Below, piece by piece: positions 26,129 to 34,684 of a stretch of DNA of 64,000 bases; positions within the stretch are counted from its first letter, which is position 1, and the number at the start of each line of letters is the position of its first letter. The DNA is from an uncultured Treponema sp. (lineage in GTDB: Bacteria; Spirochaetota; Spirochaetia; Treponematales; Treponemataceae): NCBI GenBank assembly GCA_947166355.1, contig CAMVDX010000001.1, positions 372,001 to 436,000 of the forward strand. The letters run 5' to 3'. A program made the translations under genes and the position numbers. The notes under the pieces are model-generated. The model had not been told where the DNA came from and did not search any database. It was given only the letters and a program-made list of their open reading frames with translations.

Positions 26129-26797
26129 ATGGCAACTAAATTTAAGATTAACCAGAAGGTTGTTTACCCGAGTCAGGGTGTTGGAATTGTAAAGGAAGTT
26201 TTTGAGAAGACTTTTAAGGAACAGACAGTCCTTTACTATAAGATTTATATTGAAGCCTCTGACATGGTTGTTATGGTTCCGGTGGAGAATGCCGAGAATC
26301 TTGGAATCCGACAGATTGTTTCGGCTAAAGAAGCTCAGGAAGCATTGAATCTTCTTTCAGATGATTTTGAACCGATTACTTCAGATTGGAAACTCCGTTA
26401 TCAGATGAATCTTGATCTGCTTAAAAAAGGTACTGTTAAAGATATTGCGACAATTGTTCGCTGTCTTTATAACAGAAGTAAGGTTAAGGAACTTCCTATT
26501 CTTGAACGCAAGCTTTATGATTCTGCAAAGAAGCTTCTGGAAGATGAAATTGCATTCGCTCTCGGAAAGTCTGCAAAAGAGATTGAAGCTGAAATCCATA
26601 CAAAGCTCGAACCTCCTGGAGCTGCTCCAAAAATCAAGCATACTATGATTCTTGATGATGACGAAGATGATGATTTGATGGATGACATTTCTGAAGGAAA
26701 TAACAGACGCGGCTCAGATGATTCTGATGATGAAGATGATTCAGCAGATGATATGGGTGCGGATGAAGATTTTGATGATGAGGATGATTCATTCTAA
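26129..26797 (+). CDS. carD: CarD/CdnL family transcription regulator
   Basis: This protein binds the RNA polymerase beta subunit and stabilises the open promoter complex. It has the N-terminal RNAP-interaction Tudor-like fold (KFKINQKVVYPSQGVGIVKEV, residues 5 on) and a helical C-terminal DNA-contacting domain to about residue 165. It then has an unusual Asp/Glu/Ser tail of about 50 residues (DDDEDDDLMDD, DDEDDSADDMGADED). The family is about 160 residues; here 222. A GTG at 26111 also opens the frame, but the homology starts at the ATG at 26129. The end overlaps ispD by 14 nt. Confidence 0.92.
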   Translation: MATKFKINQKVVYPSQGVGIVKEVFEKTFKEQTVLYYKIYIEASDMVVMVPVENAENLGIRQIVSAKEAQEALNLLSDDFEPITSDWKLRYQMNLDLLKKGTVKDIATIVRCLYNRSKVKELPILERKLYDSAKKLLEDEIAFALGKSAKEIEAEIHTKLEPPGAAPKIKHTMILDDDEDDDLMDDISEGNNRRGSDDSDDEDDSADDMGADEDFDDEDDSF

Positions 26798-27716
26798 AAT
26801 TGCGATTATAATTACTGCGGCTGGTTCTTCTACGAGAATCGGTGGCGGTATAAAAAAAGAATACCTTCCTTATAAGAACGGCACAGTCCTTTCGGTCTGT
26901 GCTGAAACTTTTTTAAATGCCTGTTGTGACCTCTTTGAGATAACTGATTTTATTGTTACCTGTCCGGTGGGGGGAGTTGAGAAATGTCGGGAAGCACTTG
27001 GTTATGCGGATTGCCACGCTGCTTCGCAGCTCGCAATGACGGGGGAGGGCACGCAGCGTACAAGGGCAGACGCGGTCTCGCAGTATGACTTGACGATTGT
27101 GGAAGGGGCTGATACCCGGCAGAAGTCAGTTTACAATGGTCTGCTTGCTGTAAAAGGAAATCCTGATATAGTTTTAATTCATGATGGGGCACGACCTTTT
27201 GTAACAAAAGAGCTGATAGTTGACGCTGTTCAAGCTGCCCTTGAATACGGGGCTTCTGTTCCAGGCATTACACCAACCGATACACAAAAAGAAATTGACG
27301 GGGACGGTTTTATTGTCCGTCATCTGGTTAGAAGCTCACTTACTGCCGTTCAGACGCCACAGTGTTTTGATTTTAAGAAGTTATTTGAAGCTCACAAAAA
27401 TGCAAGAAATGATGGCCGTGAATACACCGACGATACCGAAATCTGGGGACAGTATTGCGGTCGTGTTCGTGTTATAAAAGGTGATGTAAATAATATTAAA
27501 ATTACATATCCGGCGGATTTAGAGAAAATAGATTATCGAGTCAAGCCCGATAATGACATGTCCGCCGATGATGGTATGTCTGCAAAGCGATGTCATTCTG
27601 AACTTGTTTCAGGATCTGAGAATGAGATTCCGAATCAAGTTCGGAATGACATTTCAGCCGAGAATGACATTGATTCTGAGGAGGATCCGGATGATTCGAG
27701 TTGGGCTTGGTTATGA
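26784..27716 (+). CDS. ispD: IspD with two repeat-derived segments
   Basis: 2-C-methyl-D-erythritol 4-phosphate cytidylyltransferase of the MEP isoprenoid pathway. The CTP-binding motif ITAAGSSTRIGGG is at residues 10-22, and LIHDGARPFV, SLTAVQTPQCF and YTDDTEIW follow. The ATG at 26784 is the likely start; upstream Met codons lie inside carD. At 310 residues it is about 80 longer than usual. Residues 75-101 (DCHAASQLAMTGEGTQ...) come from type B repeats, inserted before IVEGADTRQKSVYNGL. Residues from about 253 come from type C palindromes (CHSELVSGSENEIPNQVRND). All catalytic motifs remain. It overlaps ispF by 26 nt. Confidence 0.92.
   Translation: MIHSKIAIIITAAGSSTRIGGGIKKEYLPYKNGTVLSVCAETFLNACCDLFEITDFIVTCPVGGVEKCREALGYADCHAASQLAMTGEGTQRTRADAVSQYDLTIVEGADTRQKSVYNGLLAVKGNPDIVLIHDGARPFVTKELIVDAVQAALEYGASVPGITPTDTQKEIDGDGFIVRHLVRSSLTAVQTPQCFDFKKLFEAHKNARNDGREYTDDTEIWGQYCGRVRVIKGDVNNIKITYPADLEKIDYRVKPDNDMSADDGMSAKRCHSELVSGSENEIPNQVRNDISAENDIDSEEDPDDSSWAWL
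27010..27041. repeat. Type B palindrome inside ispD
   Basis: ATTGCCACGCTGCTTCGCAG and CTCGCAATGACG match the intergenic type B consensus. It is read as DCHAASQLAMT. A degenerate second copy (GCGGTCTCGCAGTATGAC) continues to about 27090. Confidence 0.92.
27532..27652. repeat. Type C palindromes forming the ispD 3' end
   Basis: ATTATCG/CGATAAT (27532-27554) surrounds AGTCAAGC. A larger palindrome follows at 27591-27651, TGTCATTCTGAACTTGTTTC to CAAGTTCGGAATGACA. Both are translated in ispD. Confidence 0.85.
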
Positions 27717-28164
27717 TTTACACCGCCTTATAGAAGGCCGCCGCCTGATTCTTGGCGGTGTTGTTTTTGATTTTGAAAAAGGTGAGGACGGACATTCAGA
27801 CGGCGACGTACTTCTTCATGCTGTAACAGATGCACTGCTTGGCGCTGCAGGGCTTGGAGATATAGGTTCATATTTTCCTCCCGAAGATGCAAAGTGGAAG
27901 GATGCAGATTCTGCAGAGCTTCTGCGTGCAGTATGGAAAGATGTTCAGGCTGCCGGCTGGTCTCTTGTGAACCTCGATTGTGTTATAAAGCTTGAACGGC
28001 CTAAATTTTTACAAAAGCGCCGCGATGTAATTCTAAGCATTGCCCGCATACTCGGCGTGGAAGAAACTCAAATCTTTGTTAAAGCAAAAACCGGCGAGAA
28101 GCTCCCGCCGGTTGGAACATCTGAGGCCGTTGAGGCTCAGGTGGTGTGCCTGCTCGAAAAATAA
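27691..28164 (+). CDS. ispF: 2-C-methyl-D-erythritol 2,4-cyclodiphosphate synthase
   Basis: IspF makes MEcPP from CDP-ME 2-phosphate in the MEP pathway, directly after IspD and IspE. The 157-residue protein has the Zn site GLGYDLHRL, GGVVFDFEKGEDGHSDGDVLLHAVTDALLGA and VKAKTGEKLPPVG. A GAGGAGG Shine-Dalgarno (27678-27684) sits 6 nt before the ATG and itself lies within the ispD coding sequence. The upstream frame (from 27553) is only repeat sequence. A type A repeat abuts the TAA stop. Confidence 0.96.
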   Translation: MIRVGLGYDLHRLIEGRRLILGGVVFDFEKGEDGHSDGDVLLHAVTDALLGAAGLGDIGSYFPPEDAKWKDADSAELLRAVWKDVQAAGWSLVNLDCVIKLERPKFLQKRRDVILSIARILGVEETQIFVKAKTGEKLPPVGTSEAVEAQVVCLLEK

Positions 28165-28201
28165 GGTGGTTTCGATACGCCCTTTGGGCTACTCAACCAC
28201 C
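28165..28201. repeat. Type A palindrome abutting the ispF stop codon
   Basis: GGTGGTTTCGATACGCCC to CTACTCAACCACC begins the base after TAA and ends 8 nt before the convergent coiled-coil gene stop. Confidence 0.92.
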
Positions 28202-28209
28202 GGACTTCT

Positions 28210-31200
28210 TTACTCAGGAAGTTGTAAAATCAAATCAACTTCATTTTCTGTAAGGTTCAGACGTTTTGCAATATCAGAAATTGTCCAGCCCTGACGTTTA
28301 AGCTGTCTTACGCTGTCATTAATTTGCGGGTTAATGGCATTACCTTTTTTATTAGGTGATTTTGCTCTTTCCTGCTGTGTAATTTTGTTGAGAACTTCAA
28401 ACTTCTTATCCACATCGCGGTTAAGAGTATCCAGGTTAAGCTGAACCTTTGTAATACCAGTTGTAACAGAATTCAGTGATTCAATTTTCTTGTCAGTATC
28501 AGCAATAATTGCGTCCAGATTTTCGAGGCGGCCGATTGCATCTGTAATCTTAGGACCATTCTGCAAAATCTTATCTACGTTAGCCTGAACTTCCTTAATC
28601 TCCTGAGGGAGAGAAACTGCCTGACGGTTACAGTTTGTAAGACGCTGTTCAAGATCCTTAAGCTTTTCAAACTGAGAATCTACATCAGTTTTAATACGGT
28701 TTACAACTTCATCTTTTTTCTCAAGACGTTCGTACTGCTCAGAAACATACTGAAGGCGGTCGTTATAATTGCGGACCGTAACCTCCATAGCCTGAAGGTC
28801 GTCCTTAGTAGTATTCAGCGACATGATTCGTTCATCAATTGTATTTGAAAGAGCCATCATTTTACCGAACTGCTGCTCAAGTCCAATTACCCGGTTTTTC
28901 TGAGCTTCAATTCCGGCAAGCTGGCGGTTAATCTCTTCGTTAATTTTGAGAATTGAAGTGTATTGAACATTCATTTTGTCAGCAGCATCAGAATATCCCT
29001 TGAGTTTAGTAAAGGCAGAGTTGAGTTCCTGTACATTTGCTTCGAGCTGACGGCGCTGTTTATCTGCGGTTTCGTAACTCTGAATATTTGCCTGAACCTC
29101 CTGCAGTTCCTTTTCAATCTCACCAAGGCGGGTCTGAATAAGATTTGCATTATCCTGCATCTTGAGAGTAAAGCTTGACTGATTTGCAGCGTTGCGGTCT
29201 TCTGCTTCTTTAATAGTTTTCTTAAAGTTTTCTGCGCTTTCGGTTGCGGCCGCATTCTGCTGTTCAAGACGCTTCTTAGCTTCTTCAAGCATCTGCTTGT
29301 ACATACCGTTCATCTGGTTCAAAATGCCGGCAGATTTTTCTTCATAAGCTTTGATTGAAGCGTCAGTTTTATTCTGAAGGTCAGAAATTTTATCGTTTAA
29401 TTCATTATGCTGATTCTGAACAGTTGCGGCATAATCATTCATATTCTGCAAGAGCTTCTGGCTTTCTTCTGCAATACGGTCATCAGCAGTAGACTTGAAT
29501 TTTGAAAGATCATCAGAGAAGATTTTTTCTGAATCATCAAGCTGATTTTTGAGCTGCTGCTTCCAGGTGTTGAATTCTGAAAGAGCCGCATCGATAGAAG
29601 AGGTTCCGGTTTCCTGACGGGTTTTGATAGAGTTTTCAAAAAGCTTAAGGTCGCCCAGAAGCTCTTCCTGAAGCTTTGAAAGGGTAGATTGTACGAGTTC
29701 TTTATTCGTTTCAATTTCTTTTTTGAGAGCAGCTTCAGAGGTCTTGGTAAGCGAGTTGATGGAATTATCAGTATCGTTCTTAAACTTATTGATAAAATCC
29801 TGAATGTCTGTGATAGAGTTCTGCATGTCAATCTTTGTCTGTTCAATAGAAGCAGAAACCTTACTGTACTGTTCAGAAGCTCTTGTTTGAAGATTTTCAA
29901 TTCCACCCTTAAAGTCTTCGAGGTATTTTGCTTCAACCTTATGACGTGAATCCTCGTAAGTATTTGAAATTGAAGTGAGTTTAGAATCAAGGTCGTGTTT
30001 CCATTCTGCAAGGTCGGAATCAATCTGATTGCTCTTAGTAGAAAGAGTCTGATTAAACTCAGATTCAAATTCCTGAAGCTTTGCACTCATGCTGCCGGTT
30101 GCAGTTTCTTTGAGGCTGTCGAGAGAACGGTTGATTTCGCTGATTTTCTGTTCGATTTCTGCGGAATCTTCTTTGATTGTATTGCTGAATTCTTCGTGCT
30201 TCTGTTTCTGGCTTGTCGTAAAGCCGTCGAACTCGCGGAGTACACGATTCTGAACTTCAGACATTGCGGCTTTAAGGCTCTTTTCAAGAGTATCAATGTC
30301 GCTTTCTGAAAGCTGAATCTGTGACAGCTTGTATTCGATATCTTTTTTATAAGCATTAAGCTGCTTGTCGACATTTTCGAGGATATTAAGATGTTTAACT
30401 TCGCTCTCGCTGACGGCCTTGCGCACAGAATCTGTAATAATTTTTGTAAGACTTTCGAGGCGGGCATTTGTTTCGTTCTGGAAATTTTCAAGACGAGTAT
30501 TTGTATCACTCTGGAAGGAGTCGAGACGAGAAGAAGTTTCATTTTTAAAGCTGTCAAGCTGATGGTCGGTATCATTCTTAAAGCTTTCCAGTTGATTTTC
30601 TGTTGCATTCTGGAGCTGGCCGATTTTTGCAGAGGTATTAGAGGCAATGCTTTCGAGCTGATTGTCAGACTTATTTTGCAGAGCTTCGATTTTAGAAGAA
30701 GTTTCAGCAGATAGAGTTTGAAACTGTTTGTCGGCAGAATTCTGAAGGTTTTCAATCTTAGAAGCTGTTTCGTCAGAAATAGACTGAATCTGTTTGTTTG
30801 CAGAACTCTGGAGGGTTTCAATTTTAGAAGTCGTTTCATCCGAAATAGACTGGATCTTTCTGTCGGCAGAATTCTGAAGAGCTTGGATTTTAGAAGCGGT
30901 TTCGTCAGAAATTGTCTGAATCTGTTTATCTGCCGCGTTCTGAAGGCCTTCAATTTTTGAAGCAGTATCTTCAGAAATCGTCTGGAACTGACGGTTAGCC
31001 GAGTTCTGAATATTTTCAATCTGATTTGCAGTCGCTTTACGGAGCTGTTCAATTTTCTGAATTGTTTCAGTTTGAGCTGATTCAAGACTAGAAGTCATTA
31101 AGCTGATTTTTTCTTCAAGCTCAGGCTGTAATGTAGCGGCTTTGCGCTCAGCCTCATCACACTGAGTCTTAATGTTCTGAACTGAAGCTTCTGCCTCCTG

Positions 31201-32955
31201 AACAGAGGTCGAGGCTTCCTGTGCAACACGGTTAAGAGTTTCAGAAAGAGAATTCTGCATTTCAGAAATTTCTGTCTGAAGCTTTGCCGAACGTTCATTA
31301 CAGAGACGGAGATTTGTTTCAACATCATTACGCAGATTTTCAATTCTGGCTTTATAATCATCTTCTGTATTAGAAAGTTCTTCTATGCGGTTTCCAAATA
31401 CATTCTGAAGGGCATTAATCTGCTGTGAATATTCATCCTGAAGGCCTTCAAAGCGGCCAAGATATTCTTCCTTGATTTTTGTGTATTCGCCATTGTAAAA
31501 ATCATTGAGAGACTGAATGCTCTGAGCCTGTTCTGCCTTAAGGTCGTTGAGAAGTCTGTCGTTTGTGCTTTGAGATTCATTGATTGCAGAAGTAAAATCT
31601 TCAATAAGTCTTTGATGCTCTTCTGCAAATTTTTTGTGTTCTTCTACAAAGAGTTTATTGAACTCATTGATTTTTGTATTGTTTGTGGCAGTTGCGTTGT
31701 CAAAAGCTGCGGCATACTGTTCCTGGAATTTCTTGTAATCGGCGTCAAATTTTTCTGTGAAAGCAGTATAGTTTCCGTCATGCTTTTTCTGAATGCTTTC
31801 AATCTGTTTTGCATATTCAGCTTCAAGCTTGTTGTTGTCTTCATTAAAGCGGGCGAGGGTTTTTGCAATAAGACCATCGTTTCGGCCGCCGATTGATTCG
31901 AGCTGTTGTGCATATTTTTGTGTAATAGCATCAACCTTTTCTGCAAACGCACCAGACACCTGTTCGATTTTTTCATTGAACTTTGTATTGATTTTAACGA
32001 GATTTTCTTTTGCTTCAGTAATCAGCTTGCTTTCGGAATCTTTATAAGCAGAAATAGATTCAGCAGTTTTTGTATTGAACATAGTTGAGAGCTCAGAAGA
32101 CTTAGAATTGAGCTCTTCATGAATAACCTTTGTGCGGTTTGTAATGTCATTTCTGATTTCGAGCATTTTCTTTTCGAGCTCGCTCTGAAGTTCCGAGGTC
32201 TGAGCGCTAAGCTCCTTGAGATAATTATCAGAACGCTGCTGAGCCTGTTCGCTAAGGTGTTCAAACGCGGTATTCTCGAGTTTTTCAGCCTTTGCAGCTG
32301 CATCGTTGTAAGAATTCTGAATGTTTTGTTTGATTTCAGAAAGTGCAGCTTCTGCTTCATTCTGAGATGCTTTAATTTCTGCAGCAAGCTTTGAGGCATA
32401 GTTTTCATAATTTTCCAGAAGCTTAGTTCCAACAGCCTTAAGCTGCTCTGCATTTTGAGCAGAAAAATCCTTTGAAATTTCCGGAATCTTTTTTTCGAGC
32501 AAGCCTACCTGCTGCTGCTGTTTTGAAAGCTTTCCATTAATTGTGTCTATAATGCCGCTTTCCTTGTGAAGTCGTTCAAGATTTTCTTCTACCTGTGCAG
32601 TCATAGTGTTGAGTTCATCAAGTACCTTTGCATAATTGTCAATCTGAGTCTTAATGTTTTTTACAGATTCAATGCTCTGACCAAAGGTTTGAATCTTCAT
32701 GTTAAATTCATCATTCTGCTGTTTAAGAAGCTTTACGGCTGCATTTGCCTGAGACTGCTGTGCGTTAAAATCTGCAATGATGGTGTTGAACTTTGACTGA
32801 ATTTCCTTGTAGAGTTTTAAAAGATCTTCCTGCCGCTTGTTTGCATATTTATTTATTCTTTCAAGCGGATCCTGATTTTTGTTAAGACCTCTGAAATATA
32901 AAGCTATTCCAAGAGAAATAACAGTAGAAACGAGAATCGCAATTACAATATCCAT
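28210..32955 (-). CDS. SpiroCoCo-type giant coiled-coil membrane protein
   Basis: This 1581-residue protein has one N-terminal membrane helix (residues 3-22), an almost unbroken coiled coil to about residue 1520 and a small C-terminal helix-turn-helix-like domain (QLKRQGWTISDIAKRLNLTENEVDLILQLPE). It matches the spirochaete coiled-coil family known as SpiroCoCo. A central part carries 22-residue tandem repeats (ADKQIQTISDETASKIQALQ and variants), decaying into 11-residue units (TDHQLDSFKNE), a hendecad pattern that suits a long rod. The rod would lie in the cytoplasm if the helix is a simple anchor; the function is unknown. GGTGGGG precedes the ATG. Last gene of the NFACT operon. Confidence 0.85.
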   Translation of the reverse strand: MDIVIAILVSTVISLGIALYFRGLNKNQDPLERINKYANKRQEDLLKLYKEIQSKFNTIIADFNAQQSQANAAVKLLKQQNDEFNMKIQTFGQSIESVKNIKTQIDNYAKVLDELNTMTAQVEENLERLHKESGIIDTINGKLSKQQQQVGLLEKKIPEISKDFSAQNAEQLKAVGTKLLENYENYASKLAAEIKASQNEAEAALSEIKQNIQNSYNDAAAKAEKLENTAFEHLSEQAQQRSDNYLKELSAQTSELQSELEKKMLEIRNDITNRTKVIHEELNSKSSELSTMFNTKTAESISAYKDSESKLITEAKENLVKINTKFNEKIEQVSGAFAEKVDAITQKYAQQLESIGGRNDGLIAKTLARFNEDNNKLEAEYAKQIESIQKKHDGNYTAFTEKFDADYKKFQEQYAAAFDNATATNNTKINEFNKLFVEEHKKFAEEHQRLIEDFTSAINESQSTNDRLLNDLKAEQAQSIQSLNDFYNGEYTKIKEEYLGRFEGLQDEYSQQINALQNVFGNRIEELSNTEDDYKARIENLRNDVETNLRLCNERSAKLQTEISEMQNSLSETLNRVAQEASTSVQEAEASVQNIKTQCDEAERKAATLQPELEEKISLMTSSLESAQTETIQKIEQLRKATANQIENIQNSANRQFQTISEDTASKIEGLQNAADKQIQTISDETASKIQALQNSADRKIQSISDETTSKIETLQSSANKQIQSISDETASKIENLQNSADKQFQTLSAETSSKIEALQNKSDNQLESIASNTSAKIGQLQNATENQLESFKNDTDHQLDSFKNETSSRLDSFQSDTNTRLENFQNETNARLESLTKIITDSVRKAVSESEVKHLNILENVDKQLNAYKKDIEYKLSQIQLSESDIDTLEKSLKAAMSEVQNRVLREFDGFTTSQKQKHEEFSNTIKEDSAEIEQKISEINRSLDSLKETATGSMSAKLQEFESEFNQTLSTKSNQIDSDLAEWKHDLDSKLTSISNTYEDSRHKVEAKYLEDFKGGIENLQTRASEQYSKVSASIEQTKIDMQNSITDIQDFINKFKNDTDNSINSLTKTSEAALKKEIETNKELVQSTLSKLQEELLGDLKLFENSIKTRQETGTSSIDAALSEFNTWKQQLKNQLDDSEKIFSDDLSKFKSTADDRIAEESQKLLQNMNDYAATVQNQHNELNDKISDLQNKTDASIKAYEEKSAGILNQMNGMYKQMLEEAKKRLEQQNAAATESAENFKKTIKEAEDRNAANQSSFTLKMQDNANLIQTRLGEIEKELQEVQANIQSYETADKQRRQLEANVQELNSAFTKLKGYSDAADKMNVQYTSILKINEEINRQLAGIEAQKNRVIGLEQQFGKMMALSNTIDERIMSLNTTKDDLQAMEVTVRNYNDRLQYVSEQYERLEKKDEVVNRIKTDVDSQFEKLKDLEQRLTNCNRQAVSLPQEIKEVQANVDKILQNGPKITDAIGRLENLDAIIADTDKKIESLNSVTTGITKVQLNLDTLNRDVDKKFEVLNKITQQERAKSPNKKGNAINPQINDSVRQLKRQGWTISDIAKRLNLTENEVDLILQLPE
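30450..31030 (-). repeat. 66-bp and 33-bp coding tandem repeats
   Basis: Inside the coiled-coil gene, about five 22-codon units (QIQSISDETASKIENLQNSA type) are followed by four or more 11-codon units. The units have diverged at the DNA level. They fit hendecad coiled coil. Confidence 0.85.
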
Positions 32956-32982
32956 TTTTAATCCCCACCCAATTTTTTATTT

Positions 32983-33705
32983 TCAGTCTGATTTTGAATC
33001 AGAGTATTTTTCTTTATTTGTATTATTAAAGAACAGATTCGAAATCTGTCCGTAATGCCAGAATGTAAAATCAGCAATTTTAGATTTTTTACCAAACCAG
33101 CCTGAATGCGGAAGAATAAGCCAGGCCGTTTTCATTCCTATATTGTGAGCACCTTCAATGTCGTATTTATGATTATTGCCAACGTACAGAATCTGTTCCG
33201 GAGGCAGATTAAATTCCTTTGCAAGTTTGAGAAATGGAGTTGAATCCGGTTTTAGGGCTCCTGCTTCTTCTGAACCCAGAACAACATCGCAGATTTCCTT
33301 TACACCCCAGATTGAACCCTTCTGCTCCGGTGGAAAATCCGAAAGTAAGCCGATTTTATAGCCGTTAGCTTTAAGCTCTTTTATGAATTCAACCGAGCCC
33401 CGGCAAGGCTTAATATTTACAAAATATTTCTCAAGTCCTTTATAAACAATTTTTTCGAGGCGCTGCTGGGCTTCTTCCTGTGAACAGTTAAGCTTTTTTG
33501 CCATGTGAGAGGCCTGCAGCTTTACAAATTCCGGTGTTGCAGCAGTTCTGTGCATAATGTTGCGGACAAGACCATATTTGAGAAAGAAAAAAGAATGAAA
33601 TATGAAGTACGGAAAAATGCGCAGATTGAATTTCCACGCTCTGTAAAGAGTTCCGTCTATATCAAAAGCTACTGCTTTTATATTGCTAATATCAACATTA
33701 TTCAC
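32983..33705 (-). CDS. HAD superfamily hydrolase
   Basis: This 240-residue phosphatase-like protein has motif I AVAFDIDGTLY (nucleophile Asp), motif II IGLLSDFP, a motif III Lys in the ALKPDSTPF segment, and motif IV ILYVGNNHKYDIEGAHNIGM. A hydrophobic cap segment (FPYFIFHSFFFLKYG) follows motif I and may touch a membrane. The substrate is unknown. AAAGGTGA lies before the ATG. It sits between an unknown gene and the giant coiled-coil gene in one operon. Confidence 0.88.
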   Translation of the reverse strand: MNNVDISNIKAVAFDIDGTLYRAWKFNLRIFPYFIFHSFFFLKYGLVRNIMHRTAATPEFVKLQASHMAKKLNCSQEEAQQRLEKIVYKGLEKYFVNIKPCRGSVEFIKELKANGYKIGLLSDFPPEQKGSIWGVKEICDVVLGSEEAGALKPDSTPFLKLAKEFNLPPEQILYVGNNHKYDIEGAHNIGMKTAWLILPHSGWFGKKSKIADFTFWHYGQISNLFFNNTNKEKYSDSKSD

Positions 33706-33739
33706 CTTTCCATTGTATCATATAATAGAAAAAACGTCA

Positions 33740-34684
33740 TTATAAAATTTTGTGTCCGGCAGTATCGGTTGTATTGGTTGTATCGGAAAGGTCCTGCCCG
33801 GTTGCAGCGGCATAATCAATGAGCCAGTGACGGATACAGTCCTGCCAGTTTGCCGAATATTTGCTTTCAAGAAGAGTTCTGTCATACATATAGTAAAAAT
33901 GCTCAAGAATCTCGTGACGAACCTCTGCTGAAATTTCTGTAGAATCCTTAAAAAGCTCATCAATAAAATCAGCCGCATTCTGAGCAGAAAAGAAAGATTT
34001 ACTCATAGTAGACGAAAGCATATAAAGAGCAAGCGGAACGCAGTTTACGCTGTGCTGTTTAATAAAAAGAACGCTTTCTACAATCTGGACTGCATGATTT
34101 TTTATTTCAGTAAGATATTCTTCCGCATCTTTCTGATTTATTATTCCTGTTTTAAAACACTGTCTGAACCAGGCATGAGTACCCGCAGAAACTGCCACGT
34201 GAATGCTTGGAACGCAGAGAAGGTGAGGGTCAAAAAAATGAATCGTCCTGAAGTTATGAGATTTATAATACTTTGGGCGAGAAGTGGTAGTCATGCAGAA
34301 ACGGTAAATCGTTGCGGCATTTTTATAAATCATTGTAAGGTATTTGAGGTAAAGACACAGATACGGAGCAGCCTTTTTTATGCCAAGCTGATTTTTAAGC
34401 ATATCCATCGGCTTTACAAAAAAAGGAACAAATTCAAGATACGCCTTTACCTCATTCGGCAAAAACGGAATTTTTTCATCAATATCAGTTTCGACATTTA
34501 TTACAGGCCGCTTTGTGATGTGAAGCTTCTGTCCCATCTGAAGCAGGAAAAAGTCTTTTATAATTGTAAAAATTAATTTCCAGGCATAGCTTGCAGTGTA
34601 CGGGCAGGTTGTGAGGTAAAAAAACGGAGCAACAACCGAGTATTTGCGGATTGGCTTGTGAGTCTGATTTTTTGTTTTTTTCAT
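33740..34684 (-). CDS. Conserved hypothetical protein (314 aa)
   Basis: I do not recognise this basic protein. It is rich in His, Tyr, Phe and Lys, with several amphipathic or weakly hydrophobic helices (KLIFTIIKDFFLLQ, YLCLYLKYLTMIY, CVPLALYML) but no clear signal peptide. The segment LLCVPSIHVAVSAGTHAWF looks conserved and slightly recalls PAP2 motifs, which is not enough for assignment. The last residues (DTTNTTDTAGHKIL) come from a short tandem GGTTGTATT repeat. Its start overlaps the NFACT stop as ATGA, so the two are translationally coupled. Confidence 0.75.
   Translation of the reverse strand: MKKTKNQTHKPIRKYSVVAPFFYLTTCPYTASYAWKLIFTIIKDFFLLQMGQKLHITKRPVINVETDIDEKIPFLPNEVKAYLEFVPFFVKPMDMLKNQLGIKKAAPYLCLYLKYLTMIYKNAATIYRFCMTTTSRPKYYKSHNFRTIHFFDPHLLCVPSIHVAVSAGTHAWFRQCFKTGIINQKDAEEYLTEIKNHAVQIVESVLFIKQHSVNCVPLALYMLSSTMSKSFFSAQNAADFIDELFKDSTEISAEVRHEILEHFYYMYDRTLLESKYSANWQDCIRHWLIDYAAATGQDLSDTTNTTDTAGHKIL

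Noticed and set aside
33740..34684. PAP2 phosphatase assignment of the 314-aa protein
   Set aside because: Only a faint SxHVAV resemblance; the other PAP2 motifs and membrane helices are missing.
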